Shown piece after piece: positions 1 through 7,985 of a DNA stretch of 37,671 nt. The number at the start of each line of letters is the position of its first letter. The stretch's first letter is position 1. Below the pieces are notes generated by a model that did not search any database, had not been told where the DNA came from, and saw only the letters and a program-made list of their open reading frames with translations. Origin of the DNA: Prevotella sp. (lineage in GTDB: Bacteria; Bacteroidota; Bacteroidia; Bacteroidales; Bacteroidaceae); the NCBI GenBank assembly GCA_003447235.1, contig DLZV01000011.1, forward strand, positions 1 through 37,671. The letters are read 5' to 3'. The position numbers were made by a program, and so were the translations under genes.

Positions 1-9
1 TTCAACAGG

Positions 10-45
10 AGAGCCTTCGAGCAATATGCTTGGAGGCTCTTTTTT
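10..45 (+). terminator. Rho-independent terminator of a gene left of the window
   Basis: AGAGCCT (10-16) pairs with AGGCTCT (34-40), with a further GAGC/GCTT pairing inside, and a run of T follows at once. This is a standard intrinsic terminator for plus-strand transcription entering from outside the window. The rest of 1-156 shows no gene. Confidence 0.8.
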
Positions 46-156
46 GCTTTTTTGCTCTTGATCTTTCCTTTTGCTCCTAAACTACACGAAATCTACAATA
101 TCTGCCTACAACGGAAATTGTAAAAACTGCCAGAATTGAAAAGCTGCAAAACCAGC

Positions 157-867
157 CTATAGCGGGGTGGCTTGTGTGGTGATTCGCTCGTATTCCTGCT
201 GCGAGACGCGCACGCCGCGGAGTGTCCTCACCCGGGGATAGCAGGAGAGGGCGGAGTCGTGACTGACGTACCATCTTGCCTCTTGGAAATGCTTCTGGTG
301 GCCAACGATGGTATGTAGTTTTGCTACTGCGTTGGGTGCTACTGACGAGAGGAAGTAGTGGCCGTCCTTGGTCTGGATAGCCAGTACGACGTAGGGTGGC
401 AACCGATTGGGGCGGCTCTGAGTTGTTCCGTTGTGGGGAGGCCGGGAATCGTCCCCGTCTCTCGTGGGCAGGTTGGCGTGTCGGACTGAGATGCGGATGT
501 GACGTTGGTAGTCGTGGTTGATGGTTTCCATGATCTGGCGGAAGCGACGCCCGTGCGGAGCATTGTCCCTTAGCTGGTGGTAGGCGATGTGATAGTGGAT
601 CATCTCGTGGATGAGCACGTCGTCTATTTGTTCTGTATTGAGACGGTAGGCTGTTGTGATGCCGATGGTAAAGTCGTAGGGGATAGGTGACTCGCCATTC
701 GCATCGACCTTGTATCTCATCCATCCCAGCCTACTCTTTGCCTGCGACAATCTCAGCCTTGGCCTCGGCAGCAGTCCGCCAAAGCACAGGTGGTTGTAAT
801 GGTCAAAGGCCTTCTCCAGATACTCGACCGTCACCTCTCTTTCTTCCAGTCTCTCCTCAGTCTTCAT
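157..867 (-). CDS. SprT-like zinc metallopeptidase
   Basis: A 236-residue protein of the SprT-like family. It carries the zinc-protease motif HEMIH at residues 87-91 (two His ligands and the catalytic Glu) and a third candidate ligand, His105, in HGRRF. Eukaryotic relatives (Spartan) degrade DNA-protein crosslinks; the role of bacterial SprT-like proteins is poorly known, so any DNA-repair role here is inference. No signal peptide or membrane segment is visible, so it should be cytosolic. Its start overlaps the 3' end of the RecD-like helicase gene by 11 bases, so the two are co-transcribed and probably translationally coupled. That pairing with a helicase mildly supports a nucleic-acid role. 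Confidence 0.82.
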   Translation of the reverse strand: MKTEERLEEREVTVEYLEKAFDHYNHLCFGGLLPRPRLRLSQAKSRLGWMRYKVDANGESPIPYDFTIGITTAYRLNTEQIDDVLIHEMIHYHIAYHQLRDNAPHGRRFRQIMETINHDYQRHIRISVRHANLPTRDGDDSRPPHNGTTQSRPNRLPPYVVLAIQTKDGHYFLSSVAPNAVAKLHTIVGHQKHFQEARWYVSHDSALSCYPRVRTLRGVRVSQQEYERITTQATPL

Positions 868-2287
868 CTTCCAACAATTGCTTTTTGGGCCAGTTGACGA
901 GGTAGAGTCGCTCCGTGGCGCGTGTGAAGGCCGTATAGAGCCAGTGGAGGTAGTCGGCAGAGAGCATTTCGTCGGTCATGTAACCTTGGTCGATATACAC
1001 ATGCGCCCACTGCCCGCCCTGTGCCTTGTGGCAGGTGACGGCGTAGCCAAACTTGATCTGTAGCGCGTTGTAGTAGTCGTCCTCTCGCAGTTGACGCATC
1101 CGGTCGGCTTTGCGGGGCACGTCCGCATAGTCCTCCATCACCTGCTGAAACAGTGCGGCATCCTGCTCGCGTGTCAGCGCAGGTGCGTCGGAGGTCAATG
1201 TGTCAAGTATGGCGGTGGTGTCGATTTCCACATCGTTGTAGTCAAGCATGGAGATGGTGATGTCGGCAAAGTGGAATCCATACAGTTCGCGCGTGTTGTG
1301 GACCCTGAGGATGCGTGCCCGATCGCCGTTGGCCAGCAGGGGCATCAGTTTCTGTTGTTCTCCCGATAGATATTTGTTGCGCACAATGGTGATGATGTCG
1401 CCTGTGGAAAGCTCGCTCTCGCAGTCGAGCACCGTGCGTCGTATGCCTTGATTGTAGATATTGGCCCGCTTGTTGCTCCGCGTGATGACCATGGTCTCGT
1501 CCGTTCCCACTTCGCTGAAGGACGAGGAGAGTGTCTCGATGAGTTCGTCGCCCGGTACCACCGCCACGTCGGCAAAGCCTTTCACACGGATGCGTGGCAG
1601 CAGTGTTGCTGTGTCGCGGGTGATAAGTTGGCGGATAGTCGTCGCATTGACGAGAATGCCTGATCCCTCTCCCTGTCGGAGCACCTCGTCGAGGTCGCAG
1701 GAGTAGGCGCGTAGTCCCATTCGTTCCAGTACGTCGTCCTGAAGTGCCGGACTTTCCTGTTCCCCTACGGGAGGCAGCTGGGCGCAGTCGCCGATGAGCA
1801 TGAGGCGGCAGCCCCGTCCGCCATAGACGAAGCGCACGAGGTCGTCGAGCAAGCATCCACTGCCAAAGGTGGACGATCCTCCTCCGTAGTTGGCTATCAT
1901 CGAGGCTTCATCGACGATGAAGAGTGTGTCGCTGGCGAGGTTGGCATTGAGGTTGAACTGTCCCTCTGGTCCTGCAAACGTCCGCTCGCGATAGATGCGG
2001 CGGTGGATAGTCCATGCGGGCAGTCCGGCATGGAGCGAAAAGACCATTGCCGCGCGGCCGGTCGGCGCCATCAGCACAACCTTCTGTCCCAAATGGCGCA
2101 GCGTCTGCACCATCGCACTGGCCAAGGCCGTTTTGCCCGTGCCCGCGGAGCCACGGAGGATCATCACGCTTTGCTCGTCGCGGTCGAGCAGGAAGCGTGC
2201 GAACGTGTCGAGAGCCTGACGTTGGTCGGAGGTAGGTGCAAAGCGAAATACTTGCAGTATCTGGTGGGTTATCTCGTCTTGGAGCAT
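857..2287 (-). CDS. RecD-like ATP-dependent DNA helicase
   Basis: Superfamily 1 helicase of the RecD/AAA_30 type, 476 residues from the chosen start. Walker A GSAGTGKT lies at residues 46-53, a Walker B-like VDEAS motif follows, and a C-terminal UvrD_C_2-type motif TCHKAQG sits close to the end. It presumably unwinds DNA 5'-3' in recombination or repair. It is shorter than E. coli RecD, and no RecB or RecC gene is nearby, so it is a stand-alone RecD-like protein rather than a RecBCD subunit. An in-frame start at 2374 exists, but it lies upstream of the -7 box at 2320-2327, so the ATG at 2287 is preferred. The SprT-like gene overlaps its 3' end. Confidence 0.85.
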   Translation of the reverse strand: MLQDEITHQILQVFRFAPTSDQRQALDTFARFLLDRDEQSVMILRGSAGTGKTALASAMVQTLRHLGQKVVLMAPTGRAAMVFSLHAGLPAWTIHRRIYRERTFAGPEGQFNLNANLASDTLFIVDEASMIANYGGGSSTFGSGCLLDDLVRFVYGGRGCRLMLIGDCAQLPPVGEQESPALQDDVLERMGLRAYSCDLDEVLRQGEGSGILVNATTIRQLITRDTATLLPRIRVKGFADVAVVPGDELIETLSSSFSEVGTDETMVITRSNKRANIYNQGIRRTVLDCESELSTGDIITIVRNKYLSGEQQKLMPLLANGDRARILRVHNTRELYGFHFADITISMLDYNDVEIDTTAILDTLTSDAPALTREQDAALFQQVMEDYADVPRKADRMRQLREDDYYNALQIKFGYAVTCHKAQGGQWAHVYIDQGYMTDEMLSADYLHWLYTAFTRATERLYLVNWPKKQLLEDED

Positions 2288-2319
2288 GCTATCTGTATTC
2301 TCTTCGTATGACTGGACTG

Positions 2320-2327
2320 CAAAGTTA
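2320..2327 (-). promoter_or_regulatory. -7 promoter box (TAACTTTG) for the RecD-like/SprT-like pair
   Basis: TAACTTTG on the minus strand matches the Bacteroidota -7 element TAnnTTTG and lies about 33 bases upstream of the chosen ATG at 2287. A TTG is present upstream, but its spacing is shorter than the usual 19-21. The promoter is divergent from that of the DUF3822 gene. Confidence 0.55.
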
Positions 2328-2367
2328 CAAAAAAGCGGCAACAAGAAGCTGTACCAGGCGAAGTGAT

Positions 2368-2399
2368 TTTGCATATATGGGAGAAAATACGTAACTTTG
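2368..2399 (+). promoter_or_regulatory. Consensus promoter of the DUF3822-rsmD pair
   Basis: TTTG (2368-2371), exactly 20 bases, then TAACTTTG (2392-2399): a perfect match to the Bacteroidota primary sigma consensus. The start site would fall at about 2403-2406, only a few bases before the ATG at 2408, so the transcript would be leaderless unless the ATG at 2438 is used. Confidence 0.75.
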
Positions 2400-2407
2400 T
2401 CGCTGCA

Positions 2408-3274
2408 ATGGCAAACAAAGACAACCTTTCCGACAAGATGCTCCGGCTGACGCTCCGCCTTTCACATGGGCGACTGTCGGCCTCCGTCGGCGACCCACAG
2501 TCGCTCGGCAGTATCGTCTATGACCCTTACGAGATGAACAACGGTATCTCGCCCGCGGCCAATCTTCGTGAGGCCTTCCAACGGTCGGAGCTGCTGAAGA
2601 GCGGCTATCGGCGTGCCCTCATCCTCAACGACGCCCCCGTCCTGATCATCCCAGAAGAGGAATATGTGGCTGAGGAGGCTGACACCCTCTACCGCTACAC
2701 GTTCAGAACGGGTGGTAGCGACGAGGTGGTATGCCGCCAGTTGCCCGCACTCAATGGTGTGGCGGCTTTTGCAATGAACAAAGACCTGCTGATGGTCATT
2801 GAGGACCACTTCGAGGATATCCGACTCACCACACTCTGTGAGCCCGTGTGGACCCACCTCTACAAGCGAAACTTTATGGGTTCGCGCCAAAAGCTCTTCG
2901 CCTACTTCTTTGGAAAGCAAGTCTGCGTGTTCCGCTTTGGCCAAAGCCGCTTTAAGTTTTGCAACACCTTCGACGTGCCTCACGAGCAGGACGCCCTCTA
3001 CTACCTACTCTTCGTCTGGCGCCAGCTGGGCATGAGTGTGGAGAAAGATGAACTCCACCTGGTGGGGGAGGTGACCGAAGACGGATGGCTCTGCAGCCAA
3101 CTGCGCCAATACTTGCGCCGTGTTGTGGCAGTCACCCCACAGGCCGACTTCCGCAACATCGCCATGGCTAAGAATCCCGACATTCCCTATGACCTCAAGG
3201 CCGTCTATCTCGACGAGGAAGGCTGGCAGGGCATCGCTCCGGCAGAGACAGAACATGGTGGGACACGACTCTAA
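2408..3274 (+). CDS. DUF3822 family protein
   Basis: A 288-residue protein of a family found in Bacteroidota and commonly placed next to rsmD, as here (stop to rsmD start is 24 bases). No signal peptide, membrane segment or catalytic motif is obvious, so it is probably cytosolic. The function is unknown; linkage to a 16S rRNA methyltransferase suggests, but does not show, a link to ribosomes. A longer frame begins at 2363, but that lies upstream of the predicted transcription start. The ATG at 2408 is nearly at the transcript 5' end; the in-frame ATG at 2438 would leave a leader of about 33 nt and is the main alternative. Confidence 0.75.
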   Translation: MANKDNLSDKMLRLTLRLSHGRLSASVGDPQSLGSIVYDPYEMNNGISPAANLREAFQRSELLKSGYRRALILNDAPVLIIPEEEYVAEEADTLYRYTFRTGGSDEVVCRQLPALNGVAAFAMNKDLLMVIEDHFEDIRLTTLCEPVWTHLYKRNFMGSRQKLFAYFFGKQVCVFRFGQSRFKFCNTFDVPHEQDALYYLLFVWRQLGMSVEKDELHLVGEVTEDGWLCSQLRQYLRRVVAVTPQADFRNIAMAKNPDIPYDLKAVYLDEEGWQGIAPAETEHGGTRL

Positions 3275-3298
3275 TAGAAACTAAACAGCAATATTGCT

Positions 3299-3862
3299 AT
3301 GCGTATCATAACAGGCATCTATAAAGGTCGCCATTTTGAGATACCTCGCACGTTCAAGGCGAGGCCGACGACCGATTTTGCAAAGGAAAACTTATTCAAT
3401 GTCATCCGTGGCTATCTCGATTTTGACGAATCGACAGCACTCGACCTTTTCTCGGGCACGGGAAGCATCTCGCTCGAACTGCTTTCGCGTGGTTGCGAGC
3501 GGGTTGTGAGTGTGGAGAAAGATCGCGATCATGCACGCTTCATCCAGCAGTGTGTCGAGAAGATAGGCGCCCAGAACCATGTCCTCATCCGTGGCGATGT
3601 GTTCCGCTTTGTCAAGACGTGTCACGAGCCGTTTGACCTGGTCTTTGCCGATCCACCCTATGCGCTGCCAGAACTGCCTACCGTGCCCGACTTGGTGATA
3701 AATGGCGGATTGCTGAAGCCCGATGGCATCCTCGTCTTCGAGCATGGCAAACACAACGACTTCTCTTCCCACCCTCATTTTCTGGAGCACAGAAGCTACG
3801 GAAGTGTCAACTTCAGTATCTTCTCCGCCACGCCTCGTGCCGCTTCCAGCGAGGAGGAATAG
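3299..3862 (+). CDS. rsmD: 16S rRNA (guanine(966)-N2)-methyltransferase RsmD
   Basis: A 187-residue Rossmann-fold methyltransferase that uses S-adenosylmethionine to methylate G966 of 16S rRNA. The RsmD N-terminal pattern RPTTDFAKENLFN is at residues 22-34. The SAM-binding motif DLFSGTGS is at 49-56, and the catalytic DPPY of N6/N2 amino-methyltransferases is at 118-121. Length is normal for the family. It follows the DUF3822 gene closely and should share its promoter at 2368-2399. Confidence 0.93.
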   Translation: MRIITGIYKGRHFEIPRTFKARPTTDFAKENLFNVIRGYLDFDESTALDLFSGTGSISLELLSRGCERVVSVEKDRDHARFIQQCVEKIGAQNHVLIRGDVFRFVKTCHEPFDLVFADPPYALPELPTVPDLVINGGLLKPDGILVFEHGKHNDFSSHPHFLEHRSYGSVNFSIFSATPRAASSEEE

Positions 3863-3897
3863 AGGAAAGAAACGGTGCGCGGAATGTCATCCTGTCG

Positions 3898-3924
3898 GCA
3901 AAGTTTAAAATAATTATACTTTGC
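3898..3924. promoter_or_regulatory. Inverted repeat and near-consensus promoter before hsp20
   Basis: GCAAAGT (3898-3904) and ACTTTGC (3918-3924) form a perfect 7-bp inverted repeat around a 13-bp AT-rich centre. The right arm sits in TATACTTTG, one base longer than the -7 consensus TAnnTTTG. It could be a promoter/operator for the heat-shock gene, leaving a leader of about 140 nt. No clear -33 box is visible, so this is tentative. Confidence 0.35.
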
Positions 3925-4068
3925 TGCCGTCGTGTCACGCGAGGTGTCGTTGGCACGGAGGTTGCGATAGATACTGGTGAAAGCGGAAAGCTCCCGAGGA
4001 CAGCAAGAAGCCCAAAAGAAGCTCGAAACTACAACATAGAACAACAAATAAAAAAATAGGAGGTTATT

Positions 4069-4509
4069 ATGTTACCAGTTTTGAATTCTAACTATTGGTT
4101 CCCGACAGTGTTTGACGAGTTCTTCAACAATGAGTGGATGCCGAAAGCAAAGGCTACCGCACCTGCAGTCAACGTGAAGGAAGACGCTAAAGCCTATACA
4201 ATGGAGATCGCAGTACCGGGCGTGAAGAAGGAGTATTGCCGAGTGAACATCAATGCCGACGGCAACCTTGAGGTGGCCATCGAGAACAAGTTGGAGCACA
4301 AGGAGGAGGAAAAGAGCGAGGACAAGAAGGAACACTATCTGCGCCGCGAGTTCAGCTACTCCAACTACCAGCAGGTTTACGCTCTGCCGGAGGATATCGT
4401 CAAGGAGGAGATCTCTGCTAAGGTGGAGCACGGTGTGCTGACTATCACCATGCCGAAGGAGAAACCAGTGGAGGAGAAGAAGATCCAGCGCCAGGTTGAG
4501 ATTGGCTAA
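4069..4509 (+). CDS. Small heat-shock protein (Hsp20/alpha-crystallin)
   Basis: A 146-residue ATP-independent holdase chaperone that binds unfolding proteins in the cytosol. The alpha-crystallin domain runs from about residue 38 to 135: the stretch AYTMEIAVPGVKKEYCRVNI is typical, and the family signature VEHGVLTITMPKE is close to the end. A charged Lys/Glu-rich loop fills the middle. A Shine-Dalgarno-like AGGAGG lies at about 4059-4064, a strong site for this phylum, where such sites are often weak. The gene is a single transcription unit with a long 5' gap (3863-4068) and a terminator just after it. Confidence 0.93.
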   Translation: MLPVLNSNYWFPTVFDEFFNNEWMPKAKATAPAVNVKEDAKAYTMEIAVPGVKKEYCRVNINADGNLEVAIENKLEHKEEEKSEDKKEHYLRREFSYSNYQQVYALPEDIVKEEISAKVEHGVLTITMPKEKPVEEKKIQRQVEIG

Positions 4510-4553
4510 GGTTCAACACGGATTTCTAAGTAGTTTTCACATGGTTAGTATAT

Positions 4554-4588
4554 AAAAAAGAGGATGGCTCTCGGGTCACCCTCTTTTT
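4554..4588. terminator. Bidirectional terminator between hsp20 and cydB
   Basis: AAAAAGAGG (to 4563) pairs with CCTCTTTTT (from 4580), flanked by A and T runs on both sides. It therefore works in both directions for the converging hsp20 (plus) and cydAB (minus) transcripts. Confidence 0.8.
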
Positions 4589-4634
4589 CGTTATAGATAG
4601 TTGCGCACCAAGCAAGTATGTTTTGCTTGGCAGG

Positions 4635-5741
4635 CTATTTCTTGCGGTCCATGACGCGCCAGACGTAGGCGATGTAGCCAAAGACGAATGGCACAAGGAC
4701 GGAGACGATAGCCATGGTCTGCAGGGTAAACTCGCTGCTGCAACTATTTTGGATGGTGAGCGAGCTCTGCAGGTCGGCGTTGGAGGGGTAGAAGGCCGTG
4801 TCGTTGAGTCCCGCACAGAGGAAGAGACACAGCACGACGAGTACCACACCGATGCCTGCTGGCCATATCCCCTTTGTGTAGGCGGAATGGAGGAGTGAGC
4901 GCACGATGCCGTAGAGCAGTAGCAACACACCGACGAGGGTGAGCACGGCCGTCGGCCACAGGACCAGGTAGTTGTGGAGATACTTCATCGGTTCCATGAA
5001 AATCATGCCAGTTTCTGCATTGACGGCATAACCATCCTTCAGCAGCGTGCGGATGAAGAATGCGAGGAAGAAGGCCAGGAAGGGCACGGTGTTGACAAGC
5101 AACTGTCTTCTGCCTCTGGTGCGGATCGCTTCGTCCTCGACATTGTTGATGATGTAGAGCGTGCCCAGGATGCGTGCAAGGAACATGACGGCCAGACCCA
5201 GCATCAGGTTCCATGGGTCAAGGAGCGCATCGAGTCCTGCCGAGGCATTGGCCCAACGGCTGATGACGGGAGATCCTACAGAGGTGAGCGACGCCTTATC
5301 GACGATGAAGTTGGAACCATTGAAGAAGGTTGCCACCGCACCGCCAAGCAGCAGCGGACCGAAGATGCCGTTGAGGATGAGGAAATAGCGGTAGGTGCGC
5401 GTGCCGAGCAGGTTGCCTCGCTTCAACTGAAACTCATAGCTCACGGCCTGGAGTACGAACGAGAAGAGGATGATCATCCAAAGCCAGTAGGCCCCGCCAA
5501 AACTCGTACTGTAGAACAAGGGGAAGGAGGCGAAGAACGCGCCGCCAAAGGTGACGAGGGTTGTAAACGTGATCTCCCATTTCCGTCCAGTCGATTCCAG
5601 CACCTTGCGCTGTCCGTCCTCTGTCGATCCGAGGGTATAGACCAGCGAGTTGGCTCCTTGTACGAAGAGGAGGAATACGAGCAATGCGCCAAGCAGCGAA
5701 ACGATAAACCACCAGTATTGTTGAAGAAACGTATAACTCAT
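4635..5741 (-). CDS. cydB: Cytochrome bd ubiquinol oxidase subunit II
   Basis: A 368-residue, highly hydrophobic integral membrane protein with about eight to nine transmembrane helices, the normal topology for CydB. It pairs with CydA to form the high-affinity bd oxidase that passes electrons from quinol to oxygen. The N-terminal region (MSYTFLQQYWWFIVSLLGAL) and a following segment that includes the stretch GRKWEITFTTLVTFGGAFFA are typical of Bacteroidota CydB. It lies 45 bases downstream of cydA in the same orientation and ends at the bidirectional terminator at 4554-4588. Confidence 0.93.
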   Translation of the reverse strand: MSYTFLQQYWWFIVSLLGALLVFLLFVQGANSLVYTLGSTEDGQRKVLESTGRKWEITFTTLVTFGGAFFASFPLFYSTSFGGAYWLWMIILFSFVLQAVSYEFQLKRGNLLGTRTYRYFLILNGIFGPLLLGGAVATFFNGSNFIVDKASLTSVGSPVISRWANASAGLDALLDPWNLMLGLAVMFLARILGTLYIINNVEDEAIRTRGRRQLLVNTVPFLAFFLAFFIRTLLKDGYAVNAETGMIFMEPMKYLHNYLVLWPTAVLTLVGVLLLLYGIVRSLLHSAYTKGIWPAGIGVVLVVLCLFLCAGLNDTAFYPSNADLQSSLTIQNSCSSEFTLQTMAIVSVLVPFVFGYIAYVWRVMDRKK

Positions 5742-5786
5742 AATCTTGCTTTTTATTATGTTGATGTTAGTCCGTGTTGTCTGCTG

Positions 5787-7358
5787 CTACTCTGTAGCCG
5801 ATGCCGGGCTTTTATAGTTTTTGATCACATGGCACATGATTCTGACCTCCGCGATGAGTAGTACCGTGAAGAGGATGAGGAAAAGGAAGAATGTCAGGGC
5901 CACGCTTCCAGACCGCAGGTCCGATACCGCAGCCATGGTGGGCATCATGTCCTGGATGGCCCAGGGTTGGCGTCCTAGTTCGGCCACGATCCATCCTGCT
6001 TCACTCGCCACATAGACCAAGGGCAGCATGGCCAAGGCCGTGAGGTAGAGCCATGTTCTGCGGCGTGAGATATCCATGCGCCAAGCCACATGACCGATGA
6101 CGATGAAGAACGGCAGGAGCAGCGTGCCCACGCCGACCATCACGCGGAAGGCGTAGAAGTTGATAGGAATGTAAGGCACCAGTTCGGCTCTGTCCTTGAT
6201 ATACCCATAGCCGAAGTAAGGCATGTCCTCCTTCAGTTGCGTAGCCAGTTCTTTCAGTTTGGGATTGTTGGCATCCTTGGCCCGCAGCGTTCTGTATTCC
6301 GCCAGTGAGGCGATGGCGCGCCTTCCGCGCTCCATCTTCTTCTCTGCCGACAGTTCGCGCTTGCCGTCCGGACGCGTGTAGCCGTTGAGCAGATCGTTGA
6401 CACCAGGCACGTAGCCGTCGAGAGAGTGGGTGGCAAGTAGCGAGAGTCCCTTGGGCATTGCCAGGTGCAGAGGGGGCTCCTTCTCGTTGGCGTAGTCGGG
6501 CTGGGCAAAAGGATTGATAGCTGCTACGACCGTCAGTCCTACTCCCTCACCTCCATTGTATAGAGCCTCCATGGCGGCCAACTTCATCGGTTGGGTCTTG
6601 GCCACTTTCACTGCCGAGAAGTCGCCCGTCATCATGGCAAGGAGCGAGGAGACCAAGCCGACGATGGCTGCTATCTTGATACTCTCTACTGCCAGTCGCT
6701 TCTCTCGATTGCGCAAGAGAAACCAGCAGCTTACTGCGCAGACGAAGACGGCACCTACCAGCCACGACGAGGTGACGGTGTGGAAGAACTTGTCGATGGC
6801 GAATGGCGACAGGGCGACATCGGCAAAACTCACCATCTCATTACGGACCGTGTCAGGATTGAATTCGCAGCCGACGGGATATTGCATCCAGGCGTTGGCC
6901 ACGAGGATCCACCATGCCGAGATGGTAGCTCCCAGTCCTGTCAGCCAGGTGGAAGCCAAGTGGAAGCCCCTGGAGACCTTGTCCCAGCCGAAGAACATCA
7001 CGGCTACAAAGGTGCTCTCCATGAAGAAGGCCACGATGCCCTCCACGGCCAGTGGCGCACCAAAGATGTCGCCCACAAACCATGAGTAGTTGCTCCAGTT
7101 GGTGCCAAACTCAAACTCAAGAATGATGCCTGTGGCCACGCCCATAGCGAAATTGACGCCGAAGAGGCGCTGCCAGAAGCGTGCTGCTTCGCGCCAGAAC
7201 GGTTTTTCCGTGCGATAATAGATGGTCTCGATGATGCCCATGACGACAGCCAGACCGAGTGTGAGTGGTACGAACAGCCAGTGGTAGATGGCCGTAAGGG
7301 CAAATTGCGCACGCGACCAGTCGATGACTGAGGGGTCGATAGTGAGTAAATGATTCAT
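5787..7358 (-). CDS. cydA: Cytochrome bd ubiquinol oxidase subunit I
   Basis: A 523-residue haem-bearing subunit of the bd oxidase in the inner membrane. Visible family features are His26 in AIYHWLFVP (haem d/b595 ligand region), a conserved His in FFHTVTSSW (b558 ligand), the Met in RVMVGVG (b558 ligand) and the GRQPW motif near the C-terminus. Length matches E. coli CydA. In Bacteroides the bd oxidase allows growth at nanomolar oxygen and oxygen removal by an otherwise anaerobic cell; the same role is likely here. It is the second gene of DUF4492-cydA-cydB. Confidence 0.95.
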   Translation of the reverse strand: MNHLLTIDPSVIDWSRAQFALTAIYHWLFVPLTLGLAVVMGIIETIYYRTEKPFWREAARFWQRLFGVNFAMGVATGIILEFEFGTNWSNYSWFVGDIFGAPLAVEGIVAFFMESTFVAVMFFGWDKVSRGFHLASTWLTGLGATISAWWILVANAWMQYPVGCEFNPDTVRNEMVSFADVALSPFAIDKFFHTVTSSWLVGAVFVCAVSCWFLLRNREKRLAVESIKIAAIVGLVSSLLAMMTGDFSAVKVAKTQPMKLAAMEALYNGGEGVGLTVVAAINPFAQPDYANEKEPPLHLAMPKGLSLLATHSLDGYVPGVNDLLNGYTRPDGKRELSAEKKMERGRRAIASLAEYRTLRAKDANNPKLKELATQLKEDMPYFGYGYIKDRAELVPYIPINFYAFRVMVGVGTLLLPFFIVIGHVAWRMDISRRRTWLYLTALAMLPLVYVASEAGWIVAELGRQPWAIQDMMPTMAAVSDLRSGSVALTFFLFLILFTVLLIAEVRIMCHVIKNYKSPASATE

Positions 7359-7380
7359 AGGATATTGTTTTGGATTTTTA

Positions 7381-7596
7381 TTAACGATTGGTTAGTTCGC
7401 TGGCGACCACCTCTGCCTTGTCGCCGCCCTTGGCTTTCTGTGCCAGAACGTCGGGGAAGAACAGAAGTTTGAGCACCACGAAAATCACGAAGAGCTTGAT
7501 GAGGATGACCGTCCACAGCACACGCCCCACGGTCATTTGTCGGAAACCGTCTGCGTAGAACCTGTAGATACGGTATAGGAGATAGTTTTGCGTCAT
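7381..7596 (-). CDS. DUF4492 small membrane protein of the bd oxidase operon
   Basis: A 71-residue protein starting MTQNYLLYRIYRFYADGFRQ, with one hydrophobic helix at about residues 25-47 and a charged C-terminal tail. This DUF4492-type gene commonly precedes cydA in Bacteroidota. By position and size it resembles the single-helix accessory subunits (CydX/CydS) of other bd oxidases, but that equivalence is inference. The ORF can be extended to 7698, but the -7 box at 7696-7703 would then overlap it; the ATG at 7596 matches the family N-terminus. Its stop is 22 bases before the cydA start. Confidence 0.8.
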   Translation of the reverse strand: MTQNYLLYRIYRFYADGFRQMTVGRVLWTVILIKLFVIFVVLKLLFFPDVLAQKAKGGDKAEVVASELTNR

Positions 7597-7695
7597 AATG
7601 AAAAGTATTGAGAAGCTACTTCCTCTTTGTTGTGAAAAGTACTTACTTGGTTTCAAAAAACACCCACTTTGGGGCTTGGAATGATCTCTTGGCTG

Positions 7696-7703
7696 CAAAA
7701 GTA
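7696..7703 (-). promoter_or_regulatory. -7 promoter box (TACTTTTG) of the bd oxidase operon
   Basis: TACTTTTG on the minus strand matches TAnnTTTG and would give a leader of about 90 nt before the DUF4492 gene. No good -33 TTTG is present at the usual spacing, which leaves room for an activator. Confidence 0.5.
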
Positions 7704-7902
7704 CGAAATAAATCTGAATTGAACTATTTTCAAACTAATATTTTTTGCAGTAATTACAAAATTCTTTTCCTTCATCCTGTGTTTTCTCTTCTTTTTGCCT
7801 TGGAAGCCGTGTGTTTTCTTCTTAGAGACTGTGTTTTTCTGTCTTTTCGTCTAAGATGCAGTGTTTCTCTTCGTCACTAAACGCCGTGACCCATCATTAA
7901 AA

Positions 7903-7932
7903 ATCCCCAGCACGAGGAATCGTGCTGGGGAT
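7903..7932 (-). terminator. Terminator of ompA
   Basis: A perfect 12-bp stem, ATCCCCAGCACG against CGTGCTGGGGAT, with a 6-base loop and followed on the minus strand by TTTTT. It lies about 50 bases past the ompA stop codon. Confidence 0.9.
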
Positions 7933-7985
7933 TGATATCCTATTACTTGAAGGAATAGTCCTTCTGTAATGTGGTCGGTCTAAGC

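Larger units (their letters stand above)
7597..7985. other. Gene-free stretch between the cyd operon and ompA
   Basis: This 389-base region holds the cyd leader, the cyd promoter and the ompA terminator. The remainder (about 7740-7890) is AT-rich and carries no convincing gene; short frames there lack family features. Confidence 0.6.

Noticed and set aside
77..724. A 215-codon minus-strand frame overlapping the SprT-like gene
   Set aside because: It is a different frame of the same strand with Arg/Pro/Ser-rich composition typical of out-of-frame GC-rich DNA; the HEMIH-containing frame is the real gene.
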